Below are positions 63,643-64,000 of a DNA stretch of 64,000 bases, one piece after another; positions within the stretch are counted from its first letter, which is position 1; every line of letters starts with the position of its first letter. The notes under the pieces were generated by a model. The model did not search any database. It was not told the DNA's origin and saw only the letters and a program-made list of their open reading frames with translations. The stretch is from Streptomyces sp. SPB162 (GTDB taxonomy: Bacteria; Actinomycetota; Actinomycetes; Streptomycetales; Streptomycetaceae): positions 186,001 to 250,000 of the forward strand of contig NZ_JAQFII010000001.1 in the NCBI RefSeq assembly GCF_029504575.1, given 5' to 3'. The translations under genes were made by a program, and so were the position numbers.

Positions 63643-63674
63643 AAGGGGGCGCCCGCTCATCCGGGCGCCCCCTT
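63643..63674. terminator. Terminator after the small secreted protein
   Basis: A perfect 13-bp stem (AAGGGGGCGCCCG / CGGGCGCCCCCTT) with a 6-nt loop. Its place right after 63618 supports the shorter, corrected reading frame. Confidence 0.85.
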
Positions 63675-63762
63675 CCGCATGCCCTTACGCGGCGCCGGCC
63701 CGCCTGCCGCGAGGACTCCGCCCCCGCTCGCCGGGATGGGCCGGGAGTGTGACAGTGGAGAG

Positions 63763-64000
63763 ATGAGCTGGGCGTCGTGGACAACCACAGGAGTCTTCGC
63801 CGGGCGCGGCGGGGTGCGCACCGATGAGGTGGGGATCCTGACGGGCGACCTGTCCGTGCACACCACGTGGACCGGCGACGAGGCACGCATCGCCGTGCAG
63901 TACAGCGGCTCGTCGGACTGGTTCACCATGACGGGCAGCCCCATCCCCTGCCCGTCAGAGGCGGAGAGTCGGAACCTGCACGACGAGGTGGTCGAAGCGG
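63763..64000 (+). CDS. Hypothetical protein, cut by the window end
   Basis: ATG 63763 with GGAGAG just upstream opens a frame that is still open at the window end (79 codons): MSWASWTTTGVFAG, then VGILTGDLSVHTTWTGDEAR and WFTMTGSPIPCPSEAE. No signal peptide or known domain is seen. It resembles short conserved Streptomyces hypothetical proteins of about 90 residues, from memory only. Confidence 0.6.
   Translation, partial: MSWASWTTTGVFAGRGGVRTDEVGILTGDLSVHTTWTGDEARIAVQYSGSSDWFTMTGSPIPCPSEAESRNLHDEVVEA

Overview
The window is very GC-rich, uses GTG and TTG starts freely, carries Tat-type lipoproteins, SigE-type ECF sigma and roadblock genes, and is packed with LacI-family control of secreted glycosidases. 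All of this points to a Streptomyces or close relative. Nearly the whole 64 kb is a plant cell-wall (hemicellulose and pectin) utilisation island. I saw no tRNA, rRNA, CRISPR array, prophage or complete transposase gene.

Layout. (A) 1-12735 is a xyloglucan locus: a GH3 enzyme (leftward, cut by the window edge) diverges from a Tat lipoprotein/permease/permease importer, GH74, GH42, GH95 and GH12. Two palindromes (core TCGAAGCGCTTCGA) lie in the divergent promoter. (B) 12803-14888 is a leftward four-gene module of three roadblock/LC7-like proteins and one DUF4388-like protein. (C) 15079-22117 is a beta-galactan locus: GH42 diverges from a sugar importer and a LacI regulator. Behind the GH42 is a wrecked GH53 galactanase remnant split by a 200-bp MITE. 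(D) 22161-37023 holds leftward pectin units: PL3-PL1; GntR/aldolase-type dehydratase/IlvD-type dehydratase; and permeases/oxidoreductase/DUF6807/GH43/binding protein/PL1/CE8. (E) 37268-49509 is a secreted GH51 arabinofuranosidase and a long araB-araD-araA-ytfQ-ytfR-ytfT-yjfF operon. (F) 49885-54978 is PL1, an ECF sigma factor, a membrane-anchored sensor-like protein, and a broken PL1-CE8 enzyme. (G) 55310-62922 is a chvE-mmsA-mmsB importer, a LacI regulator, alditol oxidase and a second LacI regulator. (H) The right edge has a small secreted protein and a partial unknown gene.

Control. Four LacI-type operator classes can be read by eye: TCGAAGCGCTTCGA (xyloglucan), GTGAACGCTCAC (galactan importer and, unexpectedly, the sigma factor), GCAAGCGCTTGC-like (pectin units) and TGTTAGCGTTAACA-like (arabinose genes, second importer, alditol oxidase). 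The genes together would cut pectin, galactan, arabinan and xyloglucan outside the cell, import the products and feed L-arabinose to the pentose phosphate pathway. A possible parallel aldonate branch is also present.

Caution. Five genes (GH3, DUF6807 protein, araB, PL1-CE8, small secreted protein) are each broken by one base in or next to a short G/C run. That many is more like assembly error than biology, and all five should be rechecked against reads.
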